From: Nipponacmea schrenckii
Taxonomy: Eukaryota; Mollusca; Gastropoda; Lottiidae
Reading direction: 5' to 3'
NCBI GenBank assembly: GCA_030562195.1
Contig: JAUJPP010000006.1
Span: forward strand, 5,022,001 to 5,086,000
DNA length: 64,000 nt
Shown here piece after piece: positions 50,671-62,900 of the stretch; position 1 is the stretch's first letter, and every line of letters starts with the position of its first letter. The notes beneath the pieces were generated by a model. It did not search any database and had not been told where the DNA came from. It was given only the letters and a program-made list of their open reading frames with translations. The translations under genes and the position numbers were made by a program.

Positions 50671-51501
50671 GCAATTTTACATTCGTAAATACGATATGAA
50701 AAGTTGGAAATTTCGTATGTGAGGATGAATTCGCTCGAAATTGAAAAAAATACCACTATATCGCAATAACTCTTAGACAAGTATTTGTCCCTTTTATCAT
50801 ATTAACCCGTGTAATATTTAAAACTGTTAAATATATTGTTGAAGAAGCAGTGAGGACCCATAAATTACTGTTAAAGACATCTTTGATATAAAAAGCTCTA
50901 AGACATCGATCTTTTACAATACCAATACTGGTATTTGATTATTGATGTCCTGTGGGCGGGTTAATATTTAGTTTCTATCTCGAAGAGTATTCTGGCGGTT
51001 CCGTCTTGTGCCGAGGTTTATCAGCTATCATCCTTGAGATGATACATAATAATGAAATATCAACGAACTATTCACCAGATACGAAACCCAAAATCTGTGC
51101 CTTAATGTCTCTGGCTAACATTTTAAATATCATAAGCTTGAAAATATACAGGTTGAAGATTAAAGTATCTTTTTGGAATCGGCGGCTTGTCCCCATATTG
51201 AGTACAGCTTCAAGTACCCAATAGATGTAGCCTATCCAGAAACGCTACATTGGCGAGTCGCCTCTTTGACGTCTACCATCATAATTAAGGAATGATTCTC
51301 ATACACTTAATACATGAACTGAATTACTCTTATTTTCAACCCACAGACAATCTAAGACTATCATTATTATTGTGAACATATCGTTTTGTACTCGGTTAAT
51401 TTATTTGATACATATGAAAATAATTGGCACATTTCACTCAGGAAAAGTAACTTAGTCATACAGTGTTTAAGAACATTAAGGGGTACGCCATATCAATCCG
51501 A
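50671..51501. other. Intergenic, nothing recognised
   Basis: The 90-codon plus-strand frame (50952-51224) starts with TTG or GTG-type codons, lacks splice sites and matches nothing I know. Confidence 0.45.
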
Positions 51502-51971
51502 TTAAAGGGATGATAGGCGTTAGAACGAACATAAAATTTTAAGTTCACTCAAATTTGGACAATAACAGTATATATCCATCAGTGGACTTACCTATACATC
51601 AAAATCCCTCTAAAATCCGATAAATCCCCAAAATAAAGTAGTTATCATAAAACGCTTGAGCCATCCATCAAGCGATTTTCAAATCGTGTAAATATAAAGG
51701 GAAGTAACTCTAACATGTGAGTTTTCACGCGTCCTTGACCTACGTTGAATTCCACAATGATATTTTAGCGTTGATTTACCAGACGCTTTTATTCTCAAAC
51801 TGAATGGAATCGTCGCTGGTTCACTTTTTTTTAAAATCCCGAATATATTTTTATTGTGGCTTTTTAAAATTTGGTAAAGTGTGGGATGCATACTTATTTA
51901 ACTAATAGTCAATATGAAACACAAATATAAGCCGTAGGACGAGTGTATTCTAACGCCTATTATCCCTTTAA
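51502..51971. mobile_element. MITE with 20-bp inverted repeats and TTAA at both ends
   Basis: AGGGATGATAGGCGTTAGAA (51506-51525) and its reverse complement TTCTAACGCCTATTATCCCT (51948-51967), with one mismatch, bound a 462-bp element. Both are flanked by TTAA (51502-51505, 51968-51971). TTAA duplication is the habit of piggyBac-type transposases, although the terminal bases AGGG are not the usual CCC start, so the superfamily is uncertain. The interior is AT-rich and non-coding. A 70-codon minus-strand frame inside is not a gene. Confidence 0.75.
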
Positions 51972-53229
51972 AATTCAATTTCGTTTAAGTATTTTTGGTC
52001 GACCTACAGTAGGGACTGACAACAAAATAATAACGAAACGAAATTGAAATCTATTCTTAATTCAGTTGTGTCCATATAGTACTACAGTACTTCCCTCGTT
52101 CTCCCTCGACACATATCTGGTTAATCATGTTTTTTCCTCCAATACTTGGACTGCATAAATAAGTATGTCTGTTTCCTGAAATCAAGGGACCAATAAGCTA
52201 ACGTATTAAAACAAATTTAAAAGACATATCTCCTTTACTCTTGCCTCCCCAAATAGTCCAATTATAGTAGGCGGTGTATACAAAACATATTAGCGGAAAT
52301 AACCATTAAAATTGATAGTGAGATGAATCGATTTTAAGACGAACAATTTATTTGTAACCATATTTACTGCGGTGGAACTAACAATTTCTACTAATGTTTT
52401 TTAATCTAGACCTACTTTAGGTTTGAATAATGTTTATTGCCTAATGGCCATGATCTAGAATCCATTTATCAATTTAAGGAGATATATACGATTGGATACA
52501 TTACAAAATGGATGAAAAAACGGAACTAAAGCCGAAACATTGTAGAAATTGTGAACTTGATTGCCTATGATTAGTGGTTCGAGTCTTTGATTATTAGATT
52601 GTTTTTTTTTTCAATCATAATCCAATGATGTAATGCATGTATATTTCTTGGGAGGTATTCCCTTGAAGTTCTGAAAGTGTGAAAAACTTATCACAAAATT
52701 CTTGTGGTTATTTCAGGCCAAAGCGTTGTCAGTGTTAAAACAATCTTGATAATAGACTTGAATAATATGACTCTGGACTCGTTTTGTGATGATGCGATAG
52801 TTAAAAATTGGTTGTCACTGTTTGATACACAGTTGTACAATTTCTTGTCATTTTAATCATTGCTTAGATGGCTACAGATCTTTAAAATTTAAATGTTACC
52901 AACATTACTACGGTATGAACTTTAAGTGCCATCTTCTAGTATTCTGGCCTTTAAAACACTCAAGACAGAAGAATAATATACTACTTCAGTAATATTACGA
53001 TTGCCACCCACCACAACATTCTACTTATCTCCAGTATAAGCCAAATTTAATTTAATAGTCTCTCTTTCCTTAAAACATTTTCCATCAATCTGTATGAAGA
53101 TTATTTTGGATTAAACGAGTAGAACACTGTTTTATTATCATGGGAAGTTTACGAATAACACTGCATATTTTCACACGTTTCCTCCTTGATTTGCCACAAT
53201 GAGACACAGCTGATTTCGGTTAAATCAAT
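51972..53229. other. Intergenic, nothing recognised
   Basis: AT-rich, no credible exon or element copy. Confidence 0.5.
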
Positions 53230-53462
53230 GATTTTAATTATTGTGGTGGGTATTTTTAATTGTCATAGATAATTCTAATGGTCGTGGGTAACTTTGATTC
53301 TTCTGGGTAAATTACCGATGATCGGTGTTGAAAGTGGTAGATAACTTAATAGTAATGGGTAATTCTTATTCTAGTAAGTAATATCAATGATTGAGGATAG
53401 CGTAATGGTTGCGAGTAACCTGTTACAGGTAGTGGTGGTTAACTTTAATTGTGGCGAATAAA
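53230..53462 (+). repeat. Degenerate short tandem repeat, GTGGGTAATTTTAATTG type
   Basis: About nine blocks of 22-30 bp each combine TAATTGTGGTGGGTA-like and ACTTTAAT-like sequence (for example 53235, 53265, 53345 and 53435). Divergence is high and spacing varies, so this is an old array. Confidence 0.55.
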
Positions 53463-54202
53463 TCCAACTAAAACTAAGTGTTTGATGACGTCACATCGTA
53501 TATGTTTAGATCACATAAGGACTTTTTTGTTAGTGATGTCCAGAAGATAATTGGAGTGGTGCAAATTGATTCAGATACCAATACAACTTTCGAAAACCTC
53601 TTTACAATCTTTTTAAATGATGGTAAATTAGTTTTTGTTGATTTTCTCTTTGAAAGTGGGTTTTTCCCGATTGTTGTTAAGTAACTATACTGGTACCTGA
53701 ATATACCTGAACGATGGTAAAGAGAACTGTGGTAGATATAAATACACTATTCGAAAATGGCACTCTCCTTTGACTTGTAACGATGTTTTCTTTGTAATTT
53801 ATTTTCTAGTCTTAATAAATATAAAACATACAAACTCTATGGATATACTATTATTGTTTGTATGTTTTATGTTACTCCTATTCCTATATGTCATACAAAG
53901 ATTATAATAAATATTCGGGCCGTTCAGCTATTTTATGTAGACCATCATACTAATCAATCTCTTTTCACAAATATTTTCACCAAACTGACCTTCTTCTAAC
54001 ATTTCATAATATGATTTAAAAATCTATATTCATCGGGTTGAAATGACCTGGATATTTTGTGCTCCTGTGTATTAGCATTGCAAATCGCAGTATCATTCTT
54101 TCATGGTCATGTTTTTTAATATGCTTAAAACACTGAAAAATAAAGAAAAAGAAACAACTATATTTTACAAGGAAAAAAACCTTAGGTACACAGTTAAATA
54201 AT
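53463..54202. other. Intergenic, nothing recognised
   Basis: No credible exon. A palindromic stretch occurs near 53825-53870, where ATAAAACATACAAAC and its reverse complement GTTTGTATGTTTTAT flank TATGGATATACTATTATT. Confidence 0.4.
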
Positions 54203-54588
54203 CTACACTGGCTTCGTGTTCGTCAAAGAATCAATTTTAAAATTTTGTCGCTGACGTATTAGACTGTCAACAAAATAACCACAAAATATCTCCAAATCCT
54301 ACTGTCAGTTTACAAGCCAAAACGTTCATTAAGATCTGAAGGCAAACTGTTACTGATGTTCCTTCATACAACCTGAAAAAAAGGTACCTTTCGATACAGT
54401 GCACCAGTAATTTGGAATACGTTACTGCAATCAATTCGACAATGTGAATCTGTATCTATATTTAAATTATAGTTATGCAGTCACTATCATTAACCCATCA
54501 ATTGAGAACACTGCCATGCGCCTTGAGAAATTCCAAGAGGATTGAATCGTTGCGCAATATAAATATCGTTATTATTGTTATTATGATT
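54203..54588 (+). pseudogene. 3' end of a CR1/L2-type LINE, dead
   Basis: The frame from 54203 to 54472 reads as the C-terminus of a non-LTR reverse-transcriptase protein: LHWLRVRQRINFKILSLTY, SVYKPKRSLRSEGKLLL, then RYSAPVIWNTLLQSIR. In-frame stops follow LSLTY and FLHTT and end the frame after SIFKL. The sequence ends GCGCAATATAAATATCG plus an ATT-rich tail, the usual 3' terminus of CR1/L2-clade LINEs. The upstream part is missing, as expected of 5'-truncated copies. Such LINEs can supply the enzymes that move SINEs, but its tail differs from the CATTT tail of the SINE here, so no direct partnership is shown. Confidence 0.82.
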
Positions 54589-54889
54589 AAGGATCATTTG
54601 GGCATTTGCGTTTCGTCGCCTTTACCAAAACTTCTTAATATGCATTAATGGTTATTTTTGCACACTTCGTATAAGATGAAGTCCGAAAATTCATGGATCT
54701 ATCAGTTTTAAAATCGGATGCCAATATAGCGAAACACCAATATATTACTTTTCTAAAGGCCCCTTAGAAACACACTTTTTTATACTATTTAGTGAGTTAT
54801 TGTCTCATTTTACCATTAAATGTGACTACAATAATGGCGAAAGCGTTTGTAATTGACCTGCCTCATTTCATTCATTTATCTTATTGATC
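54589..54889. other. Intergenic, nothing recognised
   Basis: AT-rich sequence between the LINE remnant and a dispersed repeat. Confidence 0.5.
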
Positions 54890-55050
54890 TTTGCTGATCT
54901 AATTTCACAGTTTGATTTCCTACTAATAGTTCATGGACAATTGAGTCGGTGAATTGACAATAAATTGACCACTTCCCAGTTGAGTTTGACGAGATTAATG
55001 TTGACCTTGCTGTGGTGATATTTCAATAATGTTGACTTTATATGCTTCAT
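54890..55050 (-). repeat. Dispersed repeat, inverted copy of 41290-41440
   Basis: CAGTTTGATTTCCTACTAAT, AGTTCATGGACAATTGAGTC, TAAATTGACCACTTCCCAGT and TTAATGTTGACCTTGC match the other copy in reverse order. A few short indels separate the copies. Confidence 0.82.
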
Positions 55051-55454
55051 CTATCCCCTGTTTGTCATTTTACATTCTCATGGAAACATTACTGAAGTAA
55101 TCATATAGCTTAGTTCTTGATGATCAAAATCTTAAACACAAGATCCAGAGGCTGTAGAGCAATGAAATATGTTATAATATATACCTAATTGAGGAAAAAA
55201 ATATTTATTGAAGGTTCGCAATCATATTCTTTGTCAATGGTCGATTCAGATGTAGTGATAAGAATGTCACTGCGTACTTTGAAAAAGTATTAACTTGAAA
55301 ATTCTGCTTCCAATTTGTGCACAATTGATCAATATGAATCCGCTACCAAGCAATTATATCTGAAAAAGATTATTGTGACAGTGGCTCATATCATTTATCC
55401 TGTACACTTTTCTATTTTCAACTATCAAATTTATGACTTATCAATTAAAAAATT

Positions 55455-55905
55455 ATACGCATTTATTATTTTTTCTATTGTTAATCTTCTATTACAAGAA
55501 GTCAAATTGGTGTCCGCGTTGATGTTAAATAGTGTCCATAGATTCCTCCAGCAAAGTCATTAGTAACTATTCTTCTTAACGAGACAAACCTAACCCTTTA
55601 TCACACAAAAAATATTGATTCAGCTAAATTACAGAGAAGAGGCTAAAAGCTGAATAACCATCTTTCGTGAGTATAAAGATCGGAATTAGCGCTACCTTTT
55701 TGTTGGTAATTATTACACAAAGTTTTAGAAAGAAGAAAGTTACTTACATCAAAGAAGTGTGTGTTTAATTTCTGTGGCTAAAGATGAATGAAGAAAATCA
55801 ATGCAGTATTTTCTTGGGCTATTGACTGAAGTAAGAGAAAAGATTAAAGGTTCCTTATATTGCTTTAATGAAAGGTAACCCAATTTATAAGAACTAAGTT
55901 CAAGG
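55455..55905 (-). repeat. Long dispersed repeat, inverted copy of 46275-46735
   Basis: Blocks include CCAGCAAAGTCATTAGTAAC, TATTCTTCTTAACGAGAC, AACCCTTTATCACACAAAAA, AAGAAGTGTGTGTTTAATTTC and GGTTCCTTATATTGCTTTAA. Divergence is low in the centre. An 82-codon frame (55315-55563) enters the repeat but is not shared by the other copy. Confidence 0.88.
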
Positions 55906-58350
55906 TTTTTGAAGTTAAAGAATATAAAGGTTACACTGAGATCTCACTAAAATATGCTCAGTTTCAAAATGCATGGATTACATATTGATGTTTACTTTAA
56001 ATCCCGATTGGGCAGATCTATTTGATTAGTATAATATGTCTGAAGAAACATCTTGATATAAATACATGCTTAATTCATTTCAACCTTTAACACATTTAGG
56101 AAAAAATAAAAACAAAAACATCCTCATTATACTGTGGCAAATAAAAAATAAAGTCTTTAAATGGTATTTAGCAATTGTGAATACGATATATAGGCACAGC
56201 TTTATGGAACAACAATCACTGGTTAAAGTTTATGCAAAGTTTCGGCGTGTTTCCCTCGCCGTTCTCGGGCACAGGTATATATATAAATATTGCCATGCAT
56301 AATTAATTGTCTGAAAAACATCGTTATATCCAAAATTATTATATTATAAGACTTTTTGTTAATTTGTCTCTTTCAAAATATTGGTTTTAGAAAACAGAAA
56401 ACATGGTCGTAATCAGTAATTACTGACCCTATGTAACCATTACAGTTAAGACGAAATTCATCTTTAACGGTTTTTTTTAAAATCACTTTGCGTGACTTCA
56501 AACGATAGTCAAATACCCTACTCTGATTGAATGAGACCAGGATGAATGTGCAATCAGAATTTTTGTTACTTCTATCGGTTCATTGAATTCCATGCATTCA
56601 CATTTAGGTTTTTGAATTACTATTTTTTTTCTCAAGATATTCTACAATTTTGTCACCCTAAGAAAAGTTGAAAGTTGTGTAAATTATGAACTTTGAGCTG
56701 CTCGTCACTAAATAAATCGTGGAAAAAGTAGCGAATATTATGTACTTTTGTAGCAACTATAGCCATTGCAAAACGGAAATTCCTCCAATTGCAAGAAAAA
56801 AGAAGCAATTGGAAATCTTCTGGATAACCATAATTTCAAACATCACAGACGAGTTGTGTGAAACGGGACAGAAGTAATTCAATATCGAACTGTCTTAAAG
56901 CACGAGAGATGGCTGAAGAACAATAAATACTTCAGTTGGCAGTCAACTTATACAAATTGTAGCGATTAAAGAACAGGGAATGTCTATTCCGGTCTCCAAT
57001 TAATTGGAAGAATGTTGTTAAAACCGGGCATGGATCGTGACAAATTGAAACAATATTCAGATCAGTGCTCGTCAATACTGCGAATTGCAATAAACTTTTC
57101 CCATTAAACTAGAAAACTGATCCAATATTATTGTCGACATGAGACACCTTTTAAGAACATAAACCTTCTGCTTTCTGTTTTTTTCTTCCTCTTAGAAAAT
57201 GAAATGAAATGAATGGAGTTCAGTGTCCTACTGCACCTAAAATGTTAATACGGTTAAAGCCATGCAGTTTTTATAGGTGTCTCTAATATATCTAAAATAT
57301 GGGAACACCGTTGTTAAAGCAGCATTGTTGAATACATAAAATAATTTAAGCGCATAATCATGTTTAATAAATCTTAAGGTTCAGCTGTTCGAGCTGCTGC
57401 TCTTAACTCATCAGGGGATATCGTTACCACTCCGTTTCTTACTTCTACAGCTGTTATACAGTGTGAAATACCTAGGGGTCAGTTGTGGTTCTTAAAGGAC
57501 AATGCTATTCCAGAGAGTAAATTATACTGAAACAAGGTTATTTACCAAAAAAATTTGTCATTGTATTTTTAAATGATGAATAACTTCCAATCGCTATCGA
57601 AGGGACATAACTAGAACTAATAATTAGAAAGTATGCGGTTTCTCCAGAAATATGAAGTTAAAAAACTAAGTACAACTACAAGCAAAACAATATTTTCCAG
57701 AGCATTGCAAAATTGATGTTATTTAGCAGTGGACTCCTTCAAAAGTACCCTCAGGGGATTCGCAAAGAGTAAGTATTTTCTGATTCGAGTACACCACCCT
57801 CCACTATTATATTAGATTGGTGTTTCATTTTTGGCGTCCTCAGCAATCTGCAGAACACATTTGCTAATGCAAAAGGGCATACCATTTAAAAGCCGTAAAG
57901 CCGCCAGGGAAAGTCCTTAAAGTACATTATTTGAGTCCCGATGGAAAGTATTGTAATTTATATTACAAGGAAAATAGTTCATTCAATTCCAAAAGAGATG
58001 GACAAGAACATACTTACAGTCATGATGCCGATCGGCCTTTGTCTAATGATACTATTCATCTATGTTGATTATTTCAATGAATAAATGCCTCCAGCCAAAA
58101 TTAGCTGTTCGACCAATTAATGACCTATAATTTTGTTTATCAATTTATCTTGTGGTCAGAACTGATGGTCAAGAAAATAATATTTTAATACATATATCTA
58201 TTCTAATATGTATTTGATTGCTACTTTTGATAAAGATGGATAATTGGTAGAAATTTTATTGTTTGGTTGTTTTGTTTTTTTATTTCGTTGATTGTATCAG
58301 AGGGTGGATGCAAAAGGGAATTATCTACATCAGATAAGATCCCAAAATGG
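55906..58350. other. Intergenic, upstream flank of the metalloprotease gene
   Basis: No credible exon is seen. The only element recognised is a short SINE tail at 57195-57275. Promoter-distal control sequence for the gene at 58429 may lie here but cannot be read from sequence alone. Confidence 0.45.
57195..57275 (-). mobile_element. SINE 3'-end fragment
   Basis: AAATGAAATGAATGGAGTT, GTCCTACTGCACCTAAAATG and AAAGCCATGCAG match the reverse of the SINE 3' end, tail first, with one short deletion after GGAGTT. Confidence 0.65.
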
Positions 58351-58357
58351 TATATAA
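58351..58357 (+). promoter_or_regulatory. Candidate TATA box of the metalloprotease gene
   Basis: TATATAA lies 78 bases before the proposed ATG at 58429, which puts a start of transcription near 58381-58390, where TCAGTTT resembles an initiator. AT-rich DNA makes chance TATA boxes common. Confidence 0.33.
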
Positions 58358-58428
58358 TGCCCCAATCGTGCATTGGTTACTGTAGAATCAGTTTGGATTT
58401 GACAAAGTTGATCGACTCGCAATTCAAC

Positions 58429-59946
58429 ATGATGCTTGAGATAAAGGTGGGTCAGCAATGAAATATAAACCGCGTATATATTGCCTGCTGGCTGTCAAAA
58501 TGTATATTTTGAGGATGGATTTCAATACGCTAAATACCGAACTTCAGTTAAGAATTGTTTAACATAATATTTATTGATTATTCTGTCGTATTTACAGATT
58601 TTCCTTCTAAGTGTAGCTACATTACATGTTACAGTACAGGGTAAACAAGCTGTTACTGAAAGGGCGGAGGATGTCCACTACGGTAGGTTAATCCAGTAGG
58701 TAAATCGAGTAAATACAAGACATTACCTTATGACTGACCTCAACCTCGGCTGATTATTTGTATTCATATTAGTCATTACAAACGCAAAAGATTTACAAAT
58801 GCTCCTCGATACTTCTTATCATCAAATAATTGCATATTTATCAACTCATTCTTTTCTATTGGCAGAGATCTTACTTTTTTGTATCAATTCGCTACACTGA
58901 ATAAAGCATAATTATGTTAAGCATGGGCTTTATGTATGGTTTCTTACAGATACTGTCTACATTAATCACGATGGACCTGTTTCCAGATCAAAACGATCAA
59001 CTGAAATGCCTCATACAATGTTCTTCAATATCAAGTCGCACAAAACTGATATCAAATTACGTTTAAAAAGAGCCCCAAAATTAGATATACCAACATATAT
59101 ACTTAAAAATGGCACCGTTGAAAGGGTATATATTCCAGACTACCAGGTACGAGTAAATCTTTTCTGTCCTGTCTTTTGTATTGCGGTTGTATATAGACCT
59201 CTGCAATTATTTTCTGAAATATTTTCTATCTTAAATAAACGTGAGTACTTTTAAATTAAATAAATCTTTATTTCCTGAACATTGGTTCATAGTTATAAAG
59301 CACGACAATTTTTCATGTCTGTAATGCTAGATTTTAAAGCAGTTGAATTTTAAAAGGAATGGGGTAAAATATTATCACATTTTGTAGAAACATGGTGTAT
59401 ACATAAGTTATGATACAGGAAAAGCTGTTATGGTATCAGAGAAAGGTGGTTATTATGATGTGGTAAGAGATTTATATTTTAAGTTTATGACACTCAATGT
59501 TAGGTGTCCTCTTCCAGTTTAAATTTAAAAGGAACCAAAAACACTTTTGTATGGATGGAAAAGGCTTTCAAATCAGTTCATAAGGATACATAAATTGGAC
59601 ATTCGTTTATAAAATTGGATTTAAAAAAAGATGATTTTAAAATCACAGAGTTGTGGCAACATTAAACTTGTTTTTGCTAATTATTTCTTTTCAAAGAAAC
59701 CCCTTAGCTTGTAAGATATTGATTTTCAAAAATATTTTTAGGAAGGAGATGTAGTAGTAAACAACCAAAATCTTCAAGTGACATCCGTCGGTGAAGGCCG
59801 CCACAATCTATTTGCGGTTGGACCTATTAACTATGGAAAAGATTATAAAAGTGCAGATAAATCTAGTAACTTAAAGCCAAATATCTCCATCCGTAAAGCT
59901 GCTCGTAGATTGAGGAAAGGGCGCAGAAATCGAAGTAAAAGACAGG
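58429..59946 (+). other. Signal peptide and pro-peptide of the metalloprotease
   Basis: Residues 1-192 come from exons 1-5. The hydrophobic run IFLLSVATLHVTV (7-19) fits a secretory signal. RSKR appears twice, at residues 47-50 and 189-192; the second, after a basic stretch (RKAARRLRKGRRN), is the expected furin site before QVTQYVAEVLIVTD. No cysteine occurs before residue 334, so a cysteine switch is not available. Signal and furin cleavage are inferred from motif, not measured. Confidence 0.75.
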
Positions 59947-62900
59947 TGACTCAGTATGTCGCTGAAGTGTTGATAGTTACGGATACCTCAGTTAGAAATA
60001 AGTAAGTCATCCCCTTCCAGCATTTATACTAGTTCAAAATAAACCAAATTTATTTCTACTACAATATATACTGTATAAGGTGACAGCAGCGAGGCAGAAC
60101 ATACTTCCTTAACATTTCATACCTTGCGCGGCAGGATATGTTTACTTTCCCGAAACACCGTATCTGAATATATATTTCAGGTTTATTGCTAGAAACGGGG
60201 ATCTAGCCATAGCTGATGCTGAATTAAAGACATATTATGCATTAATAATTCTCGGGGTAAGTCTATTAGGCTGTTTATGGAGCTTTGGATAATCACAGTT
60301 AACTAGCTGAATGGAAAACCGTTCATTGAATCGAATTAAAACATTTTCTAGTTGACTACTTATGAGATTTAGCAAGATGGGAAATATTTATAACTACATG
60401 TATGTGTTTTCTTTCTAAGATGACTGAAAGGTATCAAAGTATTTCGCTGTTTTATCCCGAGGTATCATTTATTGTGGAAGGCAGTGGTATCATTATACCT
60501 GCAGTAAGTATTACATGTATTATTATTTGTTATTACGCACTATTGTTGAAATCGGACTTTAAAAAACAAGCGCTATACAGTGGGGCAGTTAATTGGTTTA
60601 TGAAATTAAATAGCCTAGTTCATTCTCTTCAATTGATAGGACTAAAAAAACAAACACTGCCTTTTTTAGTCTACAAATTAGATTTATTGAGGAACTCCAC
60701 TCCGTGTCCATATTTTTTGTTTGTTTGAATTTTTAGCCAATAATATCACATAATATTTATATTCAGACGATAGACGACGTACCATTCTACAGAGATAATC
60801 AAAATAGTGGTTTGGTACAATTTAATCCAGCTTTAGATGCTTTTACTGCTTGGGTTAACCAAAATAAAGCCACTTTACCTAAACACGATCATGCTATGTG
60901 GTTTACGAAGTAAGGCTTCGTTCATTGTTATTTCGTTGATGATTCGTTGTTATTTAAAGGAATTTTTTGGCGAATTATATTTAAGTTTTGCTACTGGTTT
61001 ATATATTTCCAATTCGGTTTATCAATCAGAGTGTGATGAAATGGTTTTGTTGAAAACATTAAAACTTTGAGTAATAAGCTTAATATCTAACAAGATTGCA
61101 TATGAAAAATGGTGACGTATATGCACACGCACGCTTCATGTATCTAATACGTTGACAGCGCCACAAAAGTTGTTTTGTTATAAAAATGCTATACAAGACA
61201 CATTTGTACATTTCATGTTCAGGCTTAACTCAAGAGTTTGAAAACAGTATGTATGTTTCTGAATAAATATGTTTGTATCGTTTGTCTTTTAGCGATAAGT
61301 TAGCATCTGGTACATCCACGTCAGTTATTGGTAAGATTTTCTTCTCTCTCTATATATAATATATACTATATTATTCCAAATCGGAATTTTCAAGTGGGAG
61401 AATACTCAGATATACATGGTTGTATTTTTAGAAGTCTGCCCTCTTTCTTTAAAATTAATAAGCAAATGAGGTTTAACAAAACACAAACATTGATTATTAC
61501 TGAAAATTTACTTGAGAGACTGTGTTTGTAACAAATGACAATTGCGCATAATTCTTCTTTGACAAACGCTATCTACAATTATACAACCTCGAAATTCAAT
61601 TTCGAAATGGTCCTACTTTGTAATATAGTCTTGGTATATTGATGTGGCAAATTAATCCAGTTCGGAATGTTACGTTGCCCATGTGATCACAATTATCAAA
61701 TTATCAATTATTAAAGGAGTAGCATGGTTGAATGGTGTGTGTAGGGATCTAGGAACGTCAGTGGTTGAAGACTTTTATTCTGGTGGAACTACATCTACTG
61801 CTACCCATGAACTAGGTCACAAGTAAGTCAATCAGAAACATACTCGACTATTACAAGCTACGTTTCTCCGTTTACGCAGTGCAGCTTGATATTTAGATAC
61901 TAGGAATATAAGTTTGATCATGATACACTGTATGTCCTTATAAACATGTCATTGTTTACGATCTACATTGGATGCATTGCAATCCGATTTACATTGTGTG
62001 CAATCCGATCTACATTGTGTGCAATTAGATTTACATTGTGTGCAATCAGATCTGCATTGTGTGCAATTAGATCTACATTGTGTGCAATTAGATTTACATT
62101 GTGTGCAATTAGATTTACATTGTGTGCAATCAGATCTGCATTGTGTGTAATTAGATCTACATTGTGTGCAATTAGATTTACATTGTGTGCAATCCGATCT
62201 ACATTGTGTGCAATACGATTTACATTGTGTGCAATCAGATCTGCATTGTGTGCAATTAGATTTACATTGTGTGCAATTAGATTTACATTGTGTGCAATTA
62301 GATTTACATTGTGTGCAATTTGATTTACATTGTGTGCAATTAGATCTACATTTCGTGCAAGAAGATCTACATACACTTCCTTCAGCATGATTGTGTTGTC
62401 AGTGCTGTATCAAGCCATTTACAACATGCATTCATATTGATTGTTGCATTAACCTAAACATCAATGTGTATTTTCAGCTTAGCGGCATATCATGATGGTG
62501 ATTTTCGAGAATGTTCAAATAATGACTATTATGTAATGGCAGCATTCGCATTCATTCCAATTGGTATCCAGGGTTCTAACCCATGGTTCTTCTCGTACTG
62601 TTCATCTGTGTATATAGTATACTTTGCTGAACAACAGTAAGTAGGATCAATTTGGCCATCTTTTTGAAAAGCATCGTAAGCCTTGACAAAGCAAGATTAA
62701 GATAAGTAACTGTAAAGATTTGGATCATTGCCGGTCACTGGGTCTTCCGTCAATTTTCTTGATTCATATGATACAAATTTTGGGGTTAAATGTTCCGTGC
62801 TTGGATATATAGTGTAAGAATACTTTTATAAATTAATGCTGAGCTGATTTTTACACTGGTTTTATTTATCAAGCCAACTCACAAAAAGATGCCATTTGGC

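Noticed and set aside
60402..60728. 108-codon single-exon gene
   Set aside because: Its first third is exon 7 of the metalloprotease and the rest is intron read through.
61946..62390. Plus- and minus-strand open frames of 60-141 codons
   Set aside because: They are reading-frame artefacts of a 21-bp minisatellite inside an intron with good splice sites on both sides.
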